This document shows positions 47,388 to 56,808 of a stretch of DNA of 64,000 nucleotides, piece by piece. A model generated the notes under the pieces. It ran no database searches. It was given only the letters and a program-made list of their open reading frames with translations, and was not told the DNA's origin. The DNA is taken from positions 1 to 64,000 of the forward strand of contig JAPPIG010000054.1 of assembly GCA_028820635.1 (NCBI GenBank). The letters run 5' to 3'. A program made the translations under genes and the position numbers. Source of the DNA: Candidatus Poribacteria bacterium. Lineage in GTDB: Bacteria > Poribacteria > WGA-4E > WGA-3G. The number at the start of each line of letters is the position of its first letter. Position 1 is the stretch's first letter.

Positions 47388-50300
47388 TTAATTACTTGCA
47401 ATAACTCCAAAGCTTAACTGATAAGTGTCCATCAAATAACTTTCAGTTACACTCAACAGCCTTAGTTGATCAATTGTTGCTTTTGATTTTGATAACCCCG
47501 GTTGAACTATAAAAATGCTCAATTCAACTGGAATTTCCTTGCTCATTTCCTTAATTTTCCAGAGTTCCTCTATGTTTCCCTTCTCAAAACGACTTATCTG
47601 CTCTTGTCCTTCTAACAAACTCTCACGCCTAAGAAGATGATCAAATAATTCTGTAGGTTTTATACCCCAGTTAATACTTTTCTGGGCTTGACCACAAACA
47701 GTATATAGATCATCAATTCTACCACCTGGTGTTTTTTCGCGCGAGTATTTGCAGTGATAAAACTCAACTTGTATCGACTTTTTACAATCACGGACACACA
47801 CTATATCAGCTGCTTCACCCCGACCATCGTCATCAAATATCACGTCATAATTGCTCTTTTCTAATTCTTTAATAACACGGTACTGAATTGAATTTTGTTC
47901 TTTTGATTTACCTTGAGATTCTTTTTTTATATCTACATCATCCCAATTCAAAGTTCGAATTTTCTGTTTTGAATATGGTGAGATATCTTTTTTCAATTCA
48001 AAATATTTGTTGCCTACCAAAGATGATCCATCAGCAAACCAAACTCTGGGGGGATTATTATAAAAGAACTCTTGTAAAGACATTGATTTAGTATTTTGCA
48101 TAATTGTTACATTCATATTTTCATGAAATAAAAATTCATATTCATTCTTAGCAAGTTTTAATTGACACTTTATTCTTACCTCATCTGAACAAATCTCAAA
48201 GATTAAATCACCGTTTAATGTAGGTTCTAATAGTTCAATGTCTGTTTGAAAAATAGGGAATGAATGGTCATCAAAAACAAAGGTAAAATTTGTTTCATGT
48301 TCTTTGTAAATTTCCTCTGGCCATTCTATATTGATAGGCATTTTCTTAGGTCGTTGTGGTAAATGTTTCGGAATTATTGTACCTTTTAGAATTTCGTCTG
48401 TATCAATCTTTTCGTCTAATAATTTACTTCCAACATTACTACACCATTTTCTTAAGCCCTCAATATCTGTCTTGCGATGGGACCAAATCCTACCTTTATA
48501 TGTACACCCAATAGTTACTTTACTTCCTCCTTCATATCCAGCACCAAAAAAGTTAGATTTCATTGCTTGCTGTTTTTGTGCTTCTGAAAGTCCACGTTCA
48601 ACATCAGATCCTGCAGTCATTGTATAACCAACTGATTGACTTACTTGTTGACGTAGGCCAACGTTATGAAATATTAACCTCTTGATGTCCCATAAACAGC
48701 GAAATACTTGGTCATCTCTAATTAACTCAGCTTCCCCTACTATTGCTTCAGCTAACTTAGAATAATAACTGGTCTTATTTGAACTATGTATGAATAACAG
48801 ATTCTGTTCTTTGTCCCAAAACAAAATATATAATTCCCAATCCCAATTGAATATATCTTTTGATTGTGCCCAATCAACAGGTATTTTTTTACCAGTAATA
48901 AATACTAAAGTGTGTTTCTGATTATTTATATCATGCTCAATCCTATCAAAGGATTCTGAACGAAGTAATCCTTTTTTATACTTTTCAGGTTCCCAGTTTC
49001 CGCAAGTTGTTTTATAAATAACTGTGCTCATTGCTGGCCGTATATTCTTCAATGTGATATTTGTTAAAGAATCCTGAAACCCATTGAGAAGTTCCTGCAA
49101 ATCAATTTTCTCTTTTATTATTTCTTCACTAGCATCCCTAAGCAAGACATTCCAATCGGAATTATGATAATACAGTTTCTCAAGCTTGTCCTTAACATTA
49201 ACATCTGTGATATCCGCAAAGAATGTTGCATCACCTAAATTCTTTCCAGTACGTGTAAATCTTCCAGCAAGTTGAAGCGTAACAGCAAGGCTTTTCCGAA
49301 TATCATGCAAAGCAGCAATTTTCATTTCAGGCAGATCAAAACCTTCACCAAACATATCTACACACACAACAATTCTTGATTCTCTATTTTTTATCTTTTC
49401 AAGTATTTCATTTCTATCTTTGGAACTCATACGTGAATGAATTAGAACTGGATTGTATCTTGTATACTGAGCATATATTGAGAAAATCTTCTCTGCCTTA
49501 TTTATGTTCCCTACTCGTGCCATGATAATATGGTCATGTCCATTCATAAGATCATTTTCAAGCTGCATAATGGCATTTTCAGCAATAACTTGATCAACCT
49601 TTGAATAGTAGTATTCTCTAATAGGCTTGAAATGAATTGTCTTAAAATATCCTTCCTTTTGTGCTTTATTTAATGGATAATTGAATATTATCTCACCGTC
49701 TATTTCCTTTCCATCATTTCTGAATGGTGTTGCTGTAAACTGAAGTATCTTCTTTTTTTCAAACTTTTGCTTAAGTTTGTTCCATGTTTTTGCTGGGCTG
49801 TGGTGTGCTTCATCAATGAACAAGTAAGGACAATGGTAAGCCATACGCTCTTGAATATCAACTCCACATTGACCAGCAATTTGCATAGTGGTTACAATGA
49901 CATTACACTTTTTAAAAAAAACGTCAACATCTTCACAATTTTTGGGAATATGATTTAAGAGACCTACAATAGGATATAAGCCTTTAGTTGATAATATTTC
50001 AAAGTCAATCTCTTTTAGGATACCAAGTGTTAAGAATTTATCAGCAATCTGTGTTCTAAGGGTATCAGTTGGAACAACTACAAGAAGCCTTTCACACTGT
50101 TTTGAAACAAGTATTGATAACATTGTTTCTGTTTTTCCTGTTCCTGTCGGCATAACTACTGTAGCTGCCTCATTAGAAATAGACCAATGTTTATGCGCCG
50201 CATGGATAGCACCTATTTGAGGAGGACGTAACCCCTTTCTATTTTTTTCTATATCCTCATATTTGTATGAAAATGTTCCAAGCCAAGAGTCAAGAACTTT

Positions 50301-50648
50301 CTTTACTCGGTTTTTGTAGTTAACGCTTCGTTTTGGGAATTTTGGATGTTTAATCCATTTCCCTTCTGATAGATCAATGAAATCGCTAGAATTGTCTATT
50401 AAATCATCTTGTTTTATCCATAGAACTTTATTGAAACCATCAACAGACTTAGTTTGCTTGTATATAAGAAGTATTTGTTCTTTACGACCATTAATTGGTC
50501 TGAGGATGTGTCCTTTTACACGATGCCTTTTGTAATCTTCAATGCTTACTTCTAATTGGATTTCAGGTTGGATCATCTGTTGAATTATGTTTTTTCTTTG
50601 CTTTTCATAAATCACAATTACAGCTGGGAGTTTGATTCTCATATTCAT
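47388..50648 (-). CDS. SF2 DEAD/DEAH helicase with C-terminal PD-(D/E)XK-like nuclease
   Basis: Intact, 1086 residues, with GGAGG 10 nt before the ATG. The SF2 motor shows MPTGTGKT (166-173), DEAH (280-283), TATPFRND (306-313) and QLAGRFTRTG (460-469). A long middle region follows, then near 940-965 AADIVCV and IQVEFYHCKYS, which fit D and E-x-K of a PD-(D/E)XK fold. It is probably a single-protein restriction or anti-phage enzyme. The gene looks more AT-rich than its neighbours, suggesting separate acquisition. The nuclease part is inferred from two motifs. Confidence 0.8.
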   Translation of the reverse strand: MNMRIKLPAVIVIYEKQRKNIIQQMIQPEIQLEVSIEDYKRHRVKGHILRPINGRKEQILLIYKQTKSVDGFNKVLWIKQDDLIDNSSDFIDLSEGKWIKHPKFPKRSVNYKNRVKKVLDSWLGTFSYKYEDIEKNRKGLRPPQIGAIHAAHKHWSISNEAATVVMPTGTGKTETMLSILVSKQCERLLVVVPTDTLRTQIADKFLTLGILKEIDFEILSTKGLYPIVGLLNHIPKNCEDVDVFFKKCNVIVTTMQIAGQCGVDIQERMAYHCPYLFIDEAHHSPAKTWNKLKQKFEKKKILQFTATPFRNDGKEIDGEIIFNYPLNKAQKEGYFKTIHFKPIREYYYSKVDQVIAENAIMQLENDLMNGHDHIIMARVGNINKAEKIFSIYAQYTRYNPVLIHSRMSSKDRNEILEKIKNRESRIVVCVDMFGEGFDLPEMKIAALHDIRKSLAVTLQLAGRFTRTGKNLGDATFFADITDVNVKDKLEKLYYHNSDWNVLLRDASEEIIKEKIDLQELLNGFQDSLTNITLKNIRPAMSTVIYKTTCGNWEPEKYKKGLLRSESFDRIEHDINNQKHTLVFITGKKIPVDWAQSKDIFNWDWELYILFWDKEQNLLFIHSSNKTSYYSKLAEAIVGEAELIRDDQVFRCLWDIKRLIFHNVGLRQQVSQSVGYTMTAGSDVERGLSEAQKQQAMKSNFFGAGYEGGSKVTIGCTYKGRIWSHRKTDIEGLRKWCSNVGSKLLDEKIDTDEILKGTIIPKHLPQRPKKMPINIEWPEEIYKEHETNFTFVFDDHSFPIFQTDIELLEPTLNGDLIFEICSDEVRIKCQLKLAKNEYEFLFHENMNVTIMQNTKSMSLQEFFYNNPPRVWFADGSSLVGNKYFELKKDISPYSKQKIRTLNWDDVDIKKESQGKSKEQNSIQYRVIKELEKSNYDVIFDDDGRGEAADIVCVRDCKKSIQVEFYHCKYSREKTPGGRIDDLYTVCGQAQKSINWGIKPTELFDHLLRRESLLEGQEQISRFEKGNIEELWKIKEMSKEIPVELSIFIVQPGLSKSKATIDQLRLLSVTESYLMDTYQLSFGVIASN

Positions 50649-51179
50649 GATGGAAATTCCTCCAATTGTATTGGTTTTCTAACAGATCGAGCATTTTGTT
50701 GCAAATAAAGAATTAATCTTAAGGTGTAAAGCGGATTACTAAAATGACTTTCCTGAAATATATTTGATTATATTTCATTACCACTTTTATTTACGCGCAC
50801 GCCGCAGTCAAACAAGAGATAATGACCAGCAACGGATAACAGCAAGCAAGAACCGCCGACTTCACCCGCCCCGCCTAAGAGGATATATTCCATATTATTA
50901 CCCACGTTCATTTTATTTTTTCCTTATCCTTCAGACATGGCGAAGATTACCCGTCACTCGCGATGGGTCACTTCGGGGTCAATCCATTGGAAATAGACCG
51001 TAAAATTCGTTACGCTATGTTAATATTTTCTGTGTTGTTTCATGATGTCTTGCACCGAGAACCGGCACTAATAAAGGTTTTATTTGTCTTTTTCCCAGTT
51101 TAGTGTCATCCAATCCATGACGCACCTACTGAAAAGTTGTGGGTCGCCAATTTTGACTGACGACCCGTTTGTAGTACCT
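50649..51179. other. Intergenic stretch without a recognisable gene
   Basis: The only frame (50764-51003, plus strand) has no ribosome site and no protein-like pattern; it crosses a GC-rich patch near 50860. I see no repeat or promoter that I would defend. Confidence 0.4.
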
Positions 51180-51416
51180 TTATTTTTTTGAATTCTCCTG
51201 TGGTTGTGTCGGCGGGGGTTCTGTGAACTCCTCGCCCCGCGCCTCTGCTTCTTTTCGGCGGCGTTCCCACTCCGCGAACTTGCGGTAAACCCTCGCTCCT
51301 CCTTCAGCGATTCCTTCGGCTCTGGCAACTTCTTTTGCAGCTGCTATCCGCTTCTCACGCCTTGCTTCAATAAAGTCTGATAGTAACATGATTAGGTCTA
51401 TGCCTCCGATTATCAT
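51180..51416 (-). CDS. Small charged helical protein
   Basis: The protein has 78 residues: a short hydrophobic start, then a strongly charged helix (ARREKRIAAAKEVARAEGIA, FAEWERRRKEAEARGEEF) and a Pro/Gln tail. An ATG at residue 10 (MLLSDF) is an alternative start. Its tail pattern RRKEAEARGEEFTEPPP is shared with the frame at 51456, so the two are paralogous at the C-terminus. The function is unknown. Confidence 0.55.
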   Translation of the reverse strand: MIIGGIDLIMLLSDFIEARREKRIAAAKEVARAEGIAEGGARVYRKFAEWERRRKEAEARGEEFTEPPPTQPQENSKK

Positions 51417-51455
51417 TGCGACGAACGTTTACTATCGTCACGCTAAAAGTATACT

Positions 51456-51801
51456 TTACTCTGTGTTAGTGCCATCTACAGCATGATCGGAGGTAGTTTG
51501 TTCAATGGGGGTTGCTTCTTGGACATTCTGTGGTGTGGGCATAGGTTCGTCAAAATCTTCACCTTTGTCCTCAGCCTCAATTCTGCGGTCATTCCAAATT
51601 TTTACCGCAGCATACCGGAAGCGAATTCGTTCGCCCAATGTACAATAGATTATGCGTGACACCGCCACGGGAATTTATCTCTCGTCTTGTGAAGATGTAA
51701 ACGCCACCAATATCTTTGAATTCTGTTCCGATAGGGTAGACTTGAAAAATATATTGCTTTCCAGAAGTGCCATAAAATGCAAAGTCTTCTATTTTTGCCA
51801 T
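51456..51801 (-). pseudogene. GIY-YIG-like N-terminus fused out of frame to a charged tail
   Basis: The ATG at 51801 opens FAFYGTSGKQYIFQVYPIGTEF, GVYIFTRRE and LLYIGRT, the first strands of a GIY-YIG nuclease or a related small family, then stops after about 70 residues. One phase over, from about 51600, the sequence encodes AAVKIWNDRRIEAEDKGEDFDEP, the same charged tail as the 78-residue protein. A deletion has joined two genes, and the nuclease core residues are missing. Confidence 0.55.
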
Positions 51802-52063
51802 TATGATATACCTTGTATCATATTTTATTTATGACTTGGTTTCACATCGCTTGCCCGATCTCACGGGGTAATGATAGAGGCGTGCCAGGCGACGCGATTC
51901 TCTACCAACAATATTTATTCATTATATCATAGTTTACTGACTACAACAAGTTAATACATTTTCTGTTGGGTTGTATCGTTCCCTCCTATATGATATATTC
52001 GCTATATTCACATTATACAATATTGTGAAGTAATTTACAACGAAAAATATGATGCGAAATGTG

Positions 52064-52093
52064 TTGATATATCTTACATTCACATGTTATAAT
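52064..52093 (+). promoter_or_regulatory. Promoter of the HNH-recombinase pair
   Basis: TTGATA (52064-52069) and TATAAT (52088-52093) have an 18-nt spacer in an AT-rich region; the HNH ATG follows at 52116. Confidence 0.6.
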
Positions 52094-52115
52094 AACGTCA
52101 GATAATTCACCTTAT

Positions 52116-52463
52116 ATGATGTTATTCTTGACAGAAAGGGTGAAACCAAAAATAGAACAGGGACTCAAATTTATTGGTAGAGAAGCATTAAAGCATGTCG
52201 GCAGGAGATTGCCACTTGAAAGTAAACGTTGGCTCTACAATATTTATCTTGAATTCTATGCGTGGCAAATAAAGCGAAAGGCGGTTTTGAAAGCCGCAGG
52301 TTACCGATGCCGGTGTGGTAATCGAGCAACACAAGTGCATCACGAGACGTATGAACGCGTACTCAATGAACGGCTTTCAGATTCAACAGCAGTGTGTCGT
52401 ACTTGTCATCAGGCTGAGCATTCAAAAAGTAATGGGAACAGAAACTATGAAAACCGAAATTGA
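52116..52463 (+). CDS. HNH-type zinc protein, small
   Basis: The protein has 115 residues. A CRCG pair (about residues 66-69) with VHHETYERVLNERLSD and CRTCHQAEH forms a McrA-like HNH/treble-clef fold: two CxxC knuckles around a central HH. It may be a homing-like or element-associated endonuclease. It overlaps the start of the recombinase gene by 17 nt, so they are co-translated. A dedicated promoter lies upstream. Confidence 0.75.
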   Translation: MMLFLTERVKPKIEQGLKFIGREALKHVGRRLPLESKRWLYNIYLEFYAWQIKRKAVLKAAGYRCRCGNRATQVHHETYERVLNERLSDSTAVCRTCHQAEHSKSNGNRNYENRN

Positions 52464-53382
52464 ACAGGCGAATCTACAACAGACAGAAGTAACAAGGTTG
52501 CAAAGTGAGACCGAAGCCTTGATACGCGCCAGTATCGCGCCGAACACAATGAAAGCGTATCGGCACGCTTTGGCAGGGATCCAGACGTACCTCTCGGATC
52601 ATAGCTTAGAGTTTTCTGATAACGCCTTAGCTGCTTATATTACATATCTACACGGACAAGGGCGTGCGCCATCGTCAATATCAATTGTGGTGGCTGCGGT
52701 GCGGTGGCAACTTCGCAATGAAAACAAGGATTATGATTTACCGATCACTACTCGGACATTAGCAGGTATTCGGCGTGAGGGCAAAGATCGTGGACGGGGA
52801 CAAGTCACTGGACTTGATTGGCAACAAACCGAACGAGTCTGTGCGTTCGCTGAATCTAAAGGAACGATCGTAGGCTTACGTGATAGTGCGATGATTCGGC
52901 TTATGTCAGATTGTTTGCTACGCGTTTCTGAAGTGGTCGCGGTAGATGTATCGGATTTTGAAAAGCAAGCCTTGATAGTTCGGACATCCAAAACAGATCA
53001 AGAGGGCACAGAAACCGCGCTTTATGTTACAAGCGAAACAAAGAACACCATAGAAAGGTATCAAAAACGTGGAGGTATCACTTCGGGCGCACTGTTTCGT
53101 AGGATACGCCGGGGAGATAATATCCAATCAGAGCGGTTGACTGATTTCTCTGCAAGGCGAATCATACAAAAGCGGGCATCTGATGCTGGTGTTGAGGGTT
53201 TTATTGCGGGGCATTCGCTACGTGTAGGTTCTGCGGTTGCTTTGGCACAAGCCGGTGCTTCTGTTGTGGAGATGCAGATTGCGGGCAGGTGGAAAAGTTC
53301 ACAGATGCCTGCACATTATGCGAAATCGGAATTGGCGGAACGTGGAGCAATCGCGAAGTATAAAGAGAAACAGAACAGATAA
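52447..53382 (+). CDS. Tyrosine recombinase (phage integrase family)
   Basis: The start at 52447 (GGGA upstream, overlapping the HNH end) gives 311 residues; the frame is open upstream but those residues are the HNH gene in another phase. An N-terminal SAM-like domain (residues ~15-100) is followed by the catalytic set R159 (DCLLRVSEV), K182 (TSKTDQEG), H256 and R259 (GHSLRVGSA), W282 (AGRWKSS, in place of the second His) and Y291 (PAHYAKS). It is likely to mobilise the module to its right. Confidence 0.88.
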   Translation: MKTEIEQANLQQTEVTRLQSETEALIRASIAPNTMKAYRHALAGIQTYLSDHSLEFSDNALAAYITYLHGQGRAPSSISIVVAAVRWQLRNENKDYDLPITTRTLAGIRREGKDRGRGQVTGLDWQQTERVCAFAESKGTIVGLRDSAMIRLMSDCLLRVSEVVAVDVSDFEKQALIVRTSKTDQEGTETALYVTSETKNTIERYQKRGGITSGALFRRIRRGDNIQSERLTDFSARRIIQKRASDAGVEGFIAGHSLRVGSAVALAQAGASVVEMQIAGRWKSSQMPAHYAKSELAERGAIAKYKEKQNR

Positions 53383-53426
53383 GCTATTGAAATGTTTCAT
53401 CCATTTTGTGGAAGGAGGTTTATGAA

Positions 53427-54370
53427 ATGAGTGTTTATAAAATAGAAGGAACTCTTGGGACTGATGCTAAATTGTCATTGCCCGTGAAAGATCTTTCGAA
53501 GGTGAAGCCCATCTGGAGCAATTGTTTGAAAATAGTCCAGTTGGACTTAATCAAGATGAATATATCCTCTGGATAGGTAAACAAACCCATGTGAACCTGG
53601 GAGGCAAAACTATTATTCCTGATTTGATTGGTATTGATTTAGAAGGTAACCTTGTAATTGTTGAATTCAAGCTTGGAAGAGCCCCACACAAGGTTATTTC
53701 CCAACTGTTTAAATACGCGGCGTGGGCAGCAGTTGAGTGCTCAGAATCAGATATTATTGACATAGCAGAGGCCTACTTTCGTGAGCATGACGTAACTGCG
53801 TCAAAGTTTTACGATCACTTCCGAGATGTATTTGACATACCTGACGCATCTGATATACCGAAATTAAATCAAAGTTTACGTTTGTTTGTTGTCGCAGAAG
53901 ATATACCCGATGAGGTTTCCCGTGTCGGATTGGACATCACCTGTATAGAGGTGTCCTTATTTCAAACGGAATCAGATGAAATGTATGTTGATATGGATGT
54001 GAAGGTTAGTGAAGAAGACACTGCTTGCTACGTATACGTACCCGAAACGCCCGCCAAAGCAAAGTTAGAAGCGTTTTGATAAACCTGCTAAAGAGATTGT
54101 CTGGGAAGCTGTACAACAACTGACGGGTGGGGATAAATCTGTTGAATGGAAACTCACAGAAGTAAGACAAACTATTTCACAAATTATGAAGGCTTCAGTG
54201 ACGGAACAGCGAACAATTCTATTTACGCGGAATGTGTCAATCATCATTGTCGTCAATATATTCCGGGTGGACAGGATAGATACTGGCAGGTTAAGACAGG
54301 TGTTTATAAACTCTATGATCCAGAAACCGATAAAGAGGAATCCGAGAGTGCCCCCGCTACCACCAAATGA
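53427..54370 (+). pseudogene. NucS/DUF91-like endonuclease, frameshifted at least twice
   Basis: The start ATG (53427) has a near-perfect AGGAGG and begins MSVYKIEGTLG. The frame is lost near 53490 and resumes as GEAHLEQLFENSPVGLNQDE, with PDLIGIDLEGNLVIVEFKLG (the D-x-ExK active site of NucS-type PD-(D/E)XK nucleases). It stops at 54079. Two more phase changes continue the same protein as KRFDKPAKEIVWEAVQQLTG and then NYEGFSDGTANNSIYAECVN to 54370. The protein was probably about 310 residues, acting on mismatched or branched DNA. Confidence 0.65.
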
Positions 54371-54395
54371 GCAAGTGAAAGTGGAGAATTACAAG

Positions 54396-55463
54396 ATGAA
54401 AAGAAAGAGAAAAAACCGACAGGTGAAGGATTATATTCTCTATGAGAATTCATTTTTACGCACCCTGAATAGAGAACAACGCAGTCAGTTGGATAAAAAG
54501 AAAACCATTGTCATTCCACCAATTTTTCTCATTGAGAATCTACGGCATGGTGTGTTCAAAAGGCACGCACTCTTTGACTTTAAAAACACTGTGAATATAT
54601 TGGACTGGTCAGAACTTGTCAAAATGGACTTACTTGAAAAAACACCGCCTCGAGGCTACGGAGTTTTTATAGAAACACCGCTGAACTCAATCTATGATAA
54701 ACCCGAATCGGCGCGTGTGAAGATGGAAAGACTGGCAGCCACAGCTGTAGAAAGCATGGATGACGAAGCGCACATGCTCAAAACCTCGTCCCCAACACTT
54801 CATCGGGATAACGATCTATTCTTAGCATTATGTGAGACCCACGAGGCGATCGCGGACACAGAACTAGTAAGAGAATTCAACCGAACCAATAGAAAGATAT
54901 GCGAAATCAATCAATTCCCCTTTTTACCTGTCGCGAGTAGAAAGCAGAATAAGAACATATCAGATATTCGGAAAACTCTAAATGCATATAAAGCAATGAA
55001 TAATATAAATACGCTGACAAAAGCAGCGGACATGGTAGAAAAAGCATTTTTCCAATTTTTGCATCCTTTCGAACTTGTGTTAGGGCTGTTGGAGATGCAA
55101 ATCATATCTGTTACGGATACACAATGGCAACAAATTATTGATAGATACAAGCGTGAAAACCCCCCGAACTTGAATGTATTTGCGCCATACGCAGCAGATG
55201 CCCTGAGATTGCTTTTGACGATGGATATATTTCTTAAGGAAAATCCTGTAAATACTTTACCAAAGGAAGTCTTGCGAGATTACGATTACCTCTACTATGT
55301 GCTGTATGATAACGTCACTTTTGTCTCCGCAGACAAAGCCCATAAGAAGTTTATAGAGGAAATACCATTTTTGAATAAGGTGCGAGATCGATTCATCTAT
55401 TTTGATAAGCAGAACGAACAGACAATCAAAGATGGATTAAAAAAACTTGGTATCAAAGACTAA
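54396..55463 (+). CDS. PIN-like protein of unknown function
   Basis: The start at 54396 is chosen for its GGAG site (8 nt) and because the upstream in-frame part is the tail of the broken nuclease gene. The 355-residue product begins with basic KRKRKNRQVKDYILYENSFL and IVIPPIFLIENLRHG, is helical in the middle, and ends DYDYLYYVLYDNVTFVSADK-AHKKFIEEIPF. The DYDYLYY...FVSADK pattern is like the C-terminal acidic pair of PIN-fold RNases, and the N-terminal YENSFLR plus EN may be the other acids. This is a tentative fold call. Confidence 0.55.
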   Translation: MKRKRKNRQVKDYILYENSFLRTLNREQRSQLDKKKTIVIPPIFLIENLRHGVFKRHALFDFKNTVNILDWSELVKMDLLEKTPPRGYGVFIETPLNSIYDKPESARVKMERLAATAVESMDDEAHMLKTSSPTLHRDNDLFLALCETHEAIADTELVREFNRTNRKICEINQFPFLPVASRKQNKNISDIRKTLNAYKAMNNINTLTKAADMVEKAFFQFLHPFELVLGLLEMQIISVTDTQWQQIIDRYKRENPPNLNVFAPYAADALRLLLTMDIFLKENPVNTLPKEVLRDYDYLYYVLYDNVTFVSADKAHKKFIEEIPFLNKVRDRFIYFDKQNEQTIKDGLKKLGIKD

Positions 55464-55484
55464 ACAATAGGGGTTATCTATGGT

Positions 55485-55631
55485 ATGACTTATCGTTGTC
55501 GGTGTCATCTTGGTATTGTTTGTCACAACGGGATTGTGCTGTCACGTATGGAAGATCGTATCAATAAACAGAAGCGTATGGAACTCCGTAAAAACCTTTA
55601 TCGGAGTTGCCGGACGGTGCGCCACGACTAA
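55485..55631 (+). CDS. Small basic Cys-containing protein
   Basis: Forty-eight codons: MTYRCRCHLGIVCHNGIVLS, then a basic helix (EDRINKQKRMELRKNLYRSC). It is directly followed by the next gene (TAA then ATG), which suggests an operon. The short length and the weak ribosome site limit confidence. Confidence 0.4.
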   Translation: MTYRCRCHLGIVCHNGIVLSRMEDRINKQKRMELRKNLYRSCRTVRHD

Positions 55632-55865
55632 ATGGTGTCTGATAAATCGTTCGCCTCTGTGTTTATTGGGTTTATTTCGGGTGTGAGCTGTCGTTTTGAG
55701 GCGTTGACAACCCCGAAAACTGCCGATCTTAGTTGGTATATTTTACAAACGGCTTACCAAGCCTGCCGAGAACAAAACACCGAACTGATTGGTGAACTCT
55801 CGCGGCTGGCAAATGAAGTTTATAAACAACTCGTTTTGAATAGAGGAATAAGGAGAACCCGATGA
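55632..55865 (+). CDS. Small hypothetical protein
   Basis: The protein has 77 residues. The start abuts the stop of the 48-codon gene and the end overlaps the next gene as ATGA, so the three are likely co-translated. It is helical (ADLSWYILQTAYQACREQNT, ELIGELSRLANEVYKQLVLN) with no recognisable motif. It may be a partner of the HNH-TPR gene. Confidence 0.5.
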   Translation: MVSDKSFASVFIGFISGVSCRFEALTTPKTADLSWYILQTAYQACREQNTELIGELSRLANEVYKQLVLNRGIRRTR

Positions 55866-56487
55866 CAGAAGAAAAATGGAAGCGTGAAGTCAAAGCGCGC
55901 GACCGGAATATGTGTAGACGCTGTGGGGTTGACAAAAATTTAGAGGCACACCATATTCTCACTAAAAAGAAATTTCAACGTCTCAGCAAAATACAGCTTA
56001 ATGGTATCACCTTGTGCGGTAACTGCCATTGGCTTATCACAGGCAAGAGATGAAGATAGACCTTCGCGGGTTTCTACCCAACGATAGACAGATTGACAAG
56101 CAGCTTTCAGACCTTCTCAAACGTGTTGAATTGTTAAGAATCAAGCTTCCACAGAACGTCAAAATAACGCTACTCGGCGAAGTCTCCGCAAGAGACGTAG
56201 CCACAAGATTTTATGATCTTGCACAGACGCATATAGAAAAAGAGGAATATCGGGACGCTATCAAGTATTTTGACGATGCAATCCGACACAAATCTGATTA
56301 TTTTGAAGCGTATTTGGGCGCGGGAAGGCAAAAGCAAAATGTGGCTTCTATAAAGCAGCAATCTACGACTATAATAAAGCCGTGTGTATCCATCCACATC
56401 GTACATCAGTCTATGTTTCGCGAGCACTTGCGAAAAGGAGTATTCGGAATTATAGGGGGGCAATCTTGGATATGGATATAAGGTTGT
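55862..56487 (+). pseudogene. HNH endonuclease with C-terminal TPRs, broken
   Basis: The first frame (55862-56053) is a compact HNH: RNMCRRCGVDKNLEAHHIL, NGITLCGNCHW. One phase over at about 56040 it continues as MKIDLRGFLPNDRQIDKQLS, LAQTHIEKEEYRDAIKYFDD and AIRHKSDYFEAYLGAG (TPR). A second slip near 56325 gives KCGFYKAAIYDYNKAVCIHP and RALAKRSIRNYRGAI. The gene is cut off near 56487, where the opposite-strand LRR protein remnant begins, so the two truncated genes meet at one junction. Confidence 0.65.
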
Positions 56488-56808
56488 TACCGGTACGCCG
56501 CACGGCTACGGCTTTGATACACACCGGCACGTTGATGCCCGAAATCTAACGCACGCACCGCATGCCCTTTGATGTCATAGATCGTCTGTGTCACATCCGC
56601 AGGTTCGGAGAGTTGATACGGGATCCAGGTCTCCGGGTTGAATGATTTGGATAGTTTGCCAAGAGTGCGGTTGACTGCGGCAGCAATGTCACAAGGATCT
56701 CTTCGATCACGTAGATCCCGCGTGCATAGACGCGTGGACGCTCAACCGATGCAGAAACAGCGTTTTTTGCCGATACGAGCCAGTGCTGTACAAGGGAAGC
56801 GTCAAGCG
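56487..56808 (-). pseudogene. Detached sorting-domain tail of the LRR protein
   Basis: One phase away from the LRR stop the sequence continues as SGLTLDASLVQHWLVSAKNA, VYARGIYVIEEILVTLLPQS, LLANYPN. After a one-base loss near 56640 come FNPETWIPYQLSEPADV and YDIKGHAVRALDFGHQRAG, and then YQSRSRA up to the junction near 56487. This is the secretion/sorting domain seen intact in the M23 gene; its final 30 or so residues are deleted. Confidence 0.7.
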
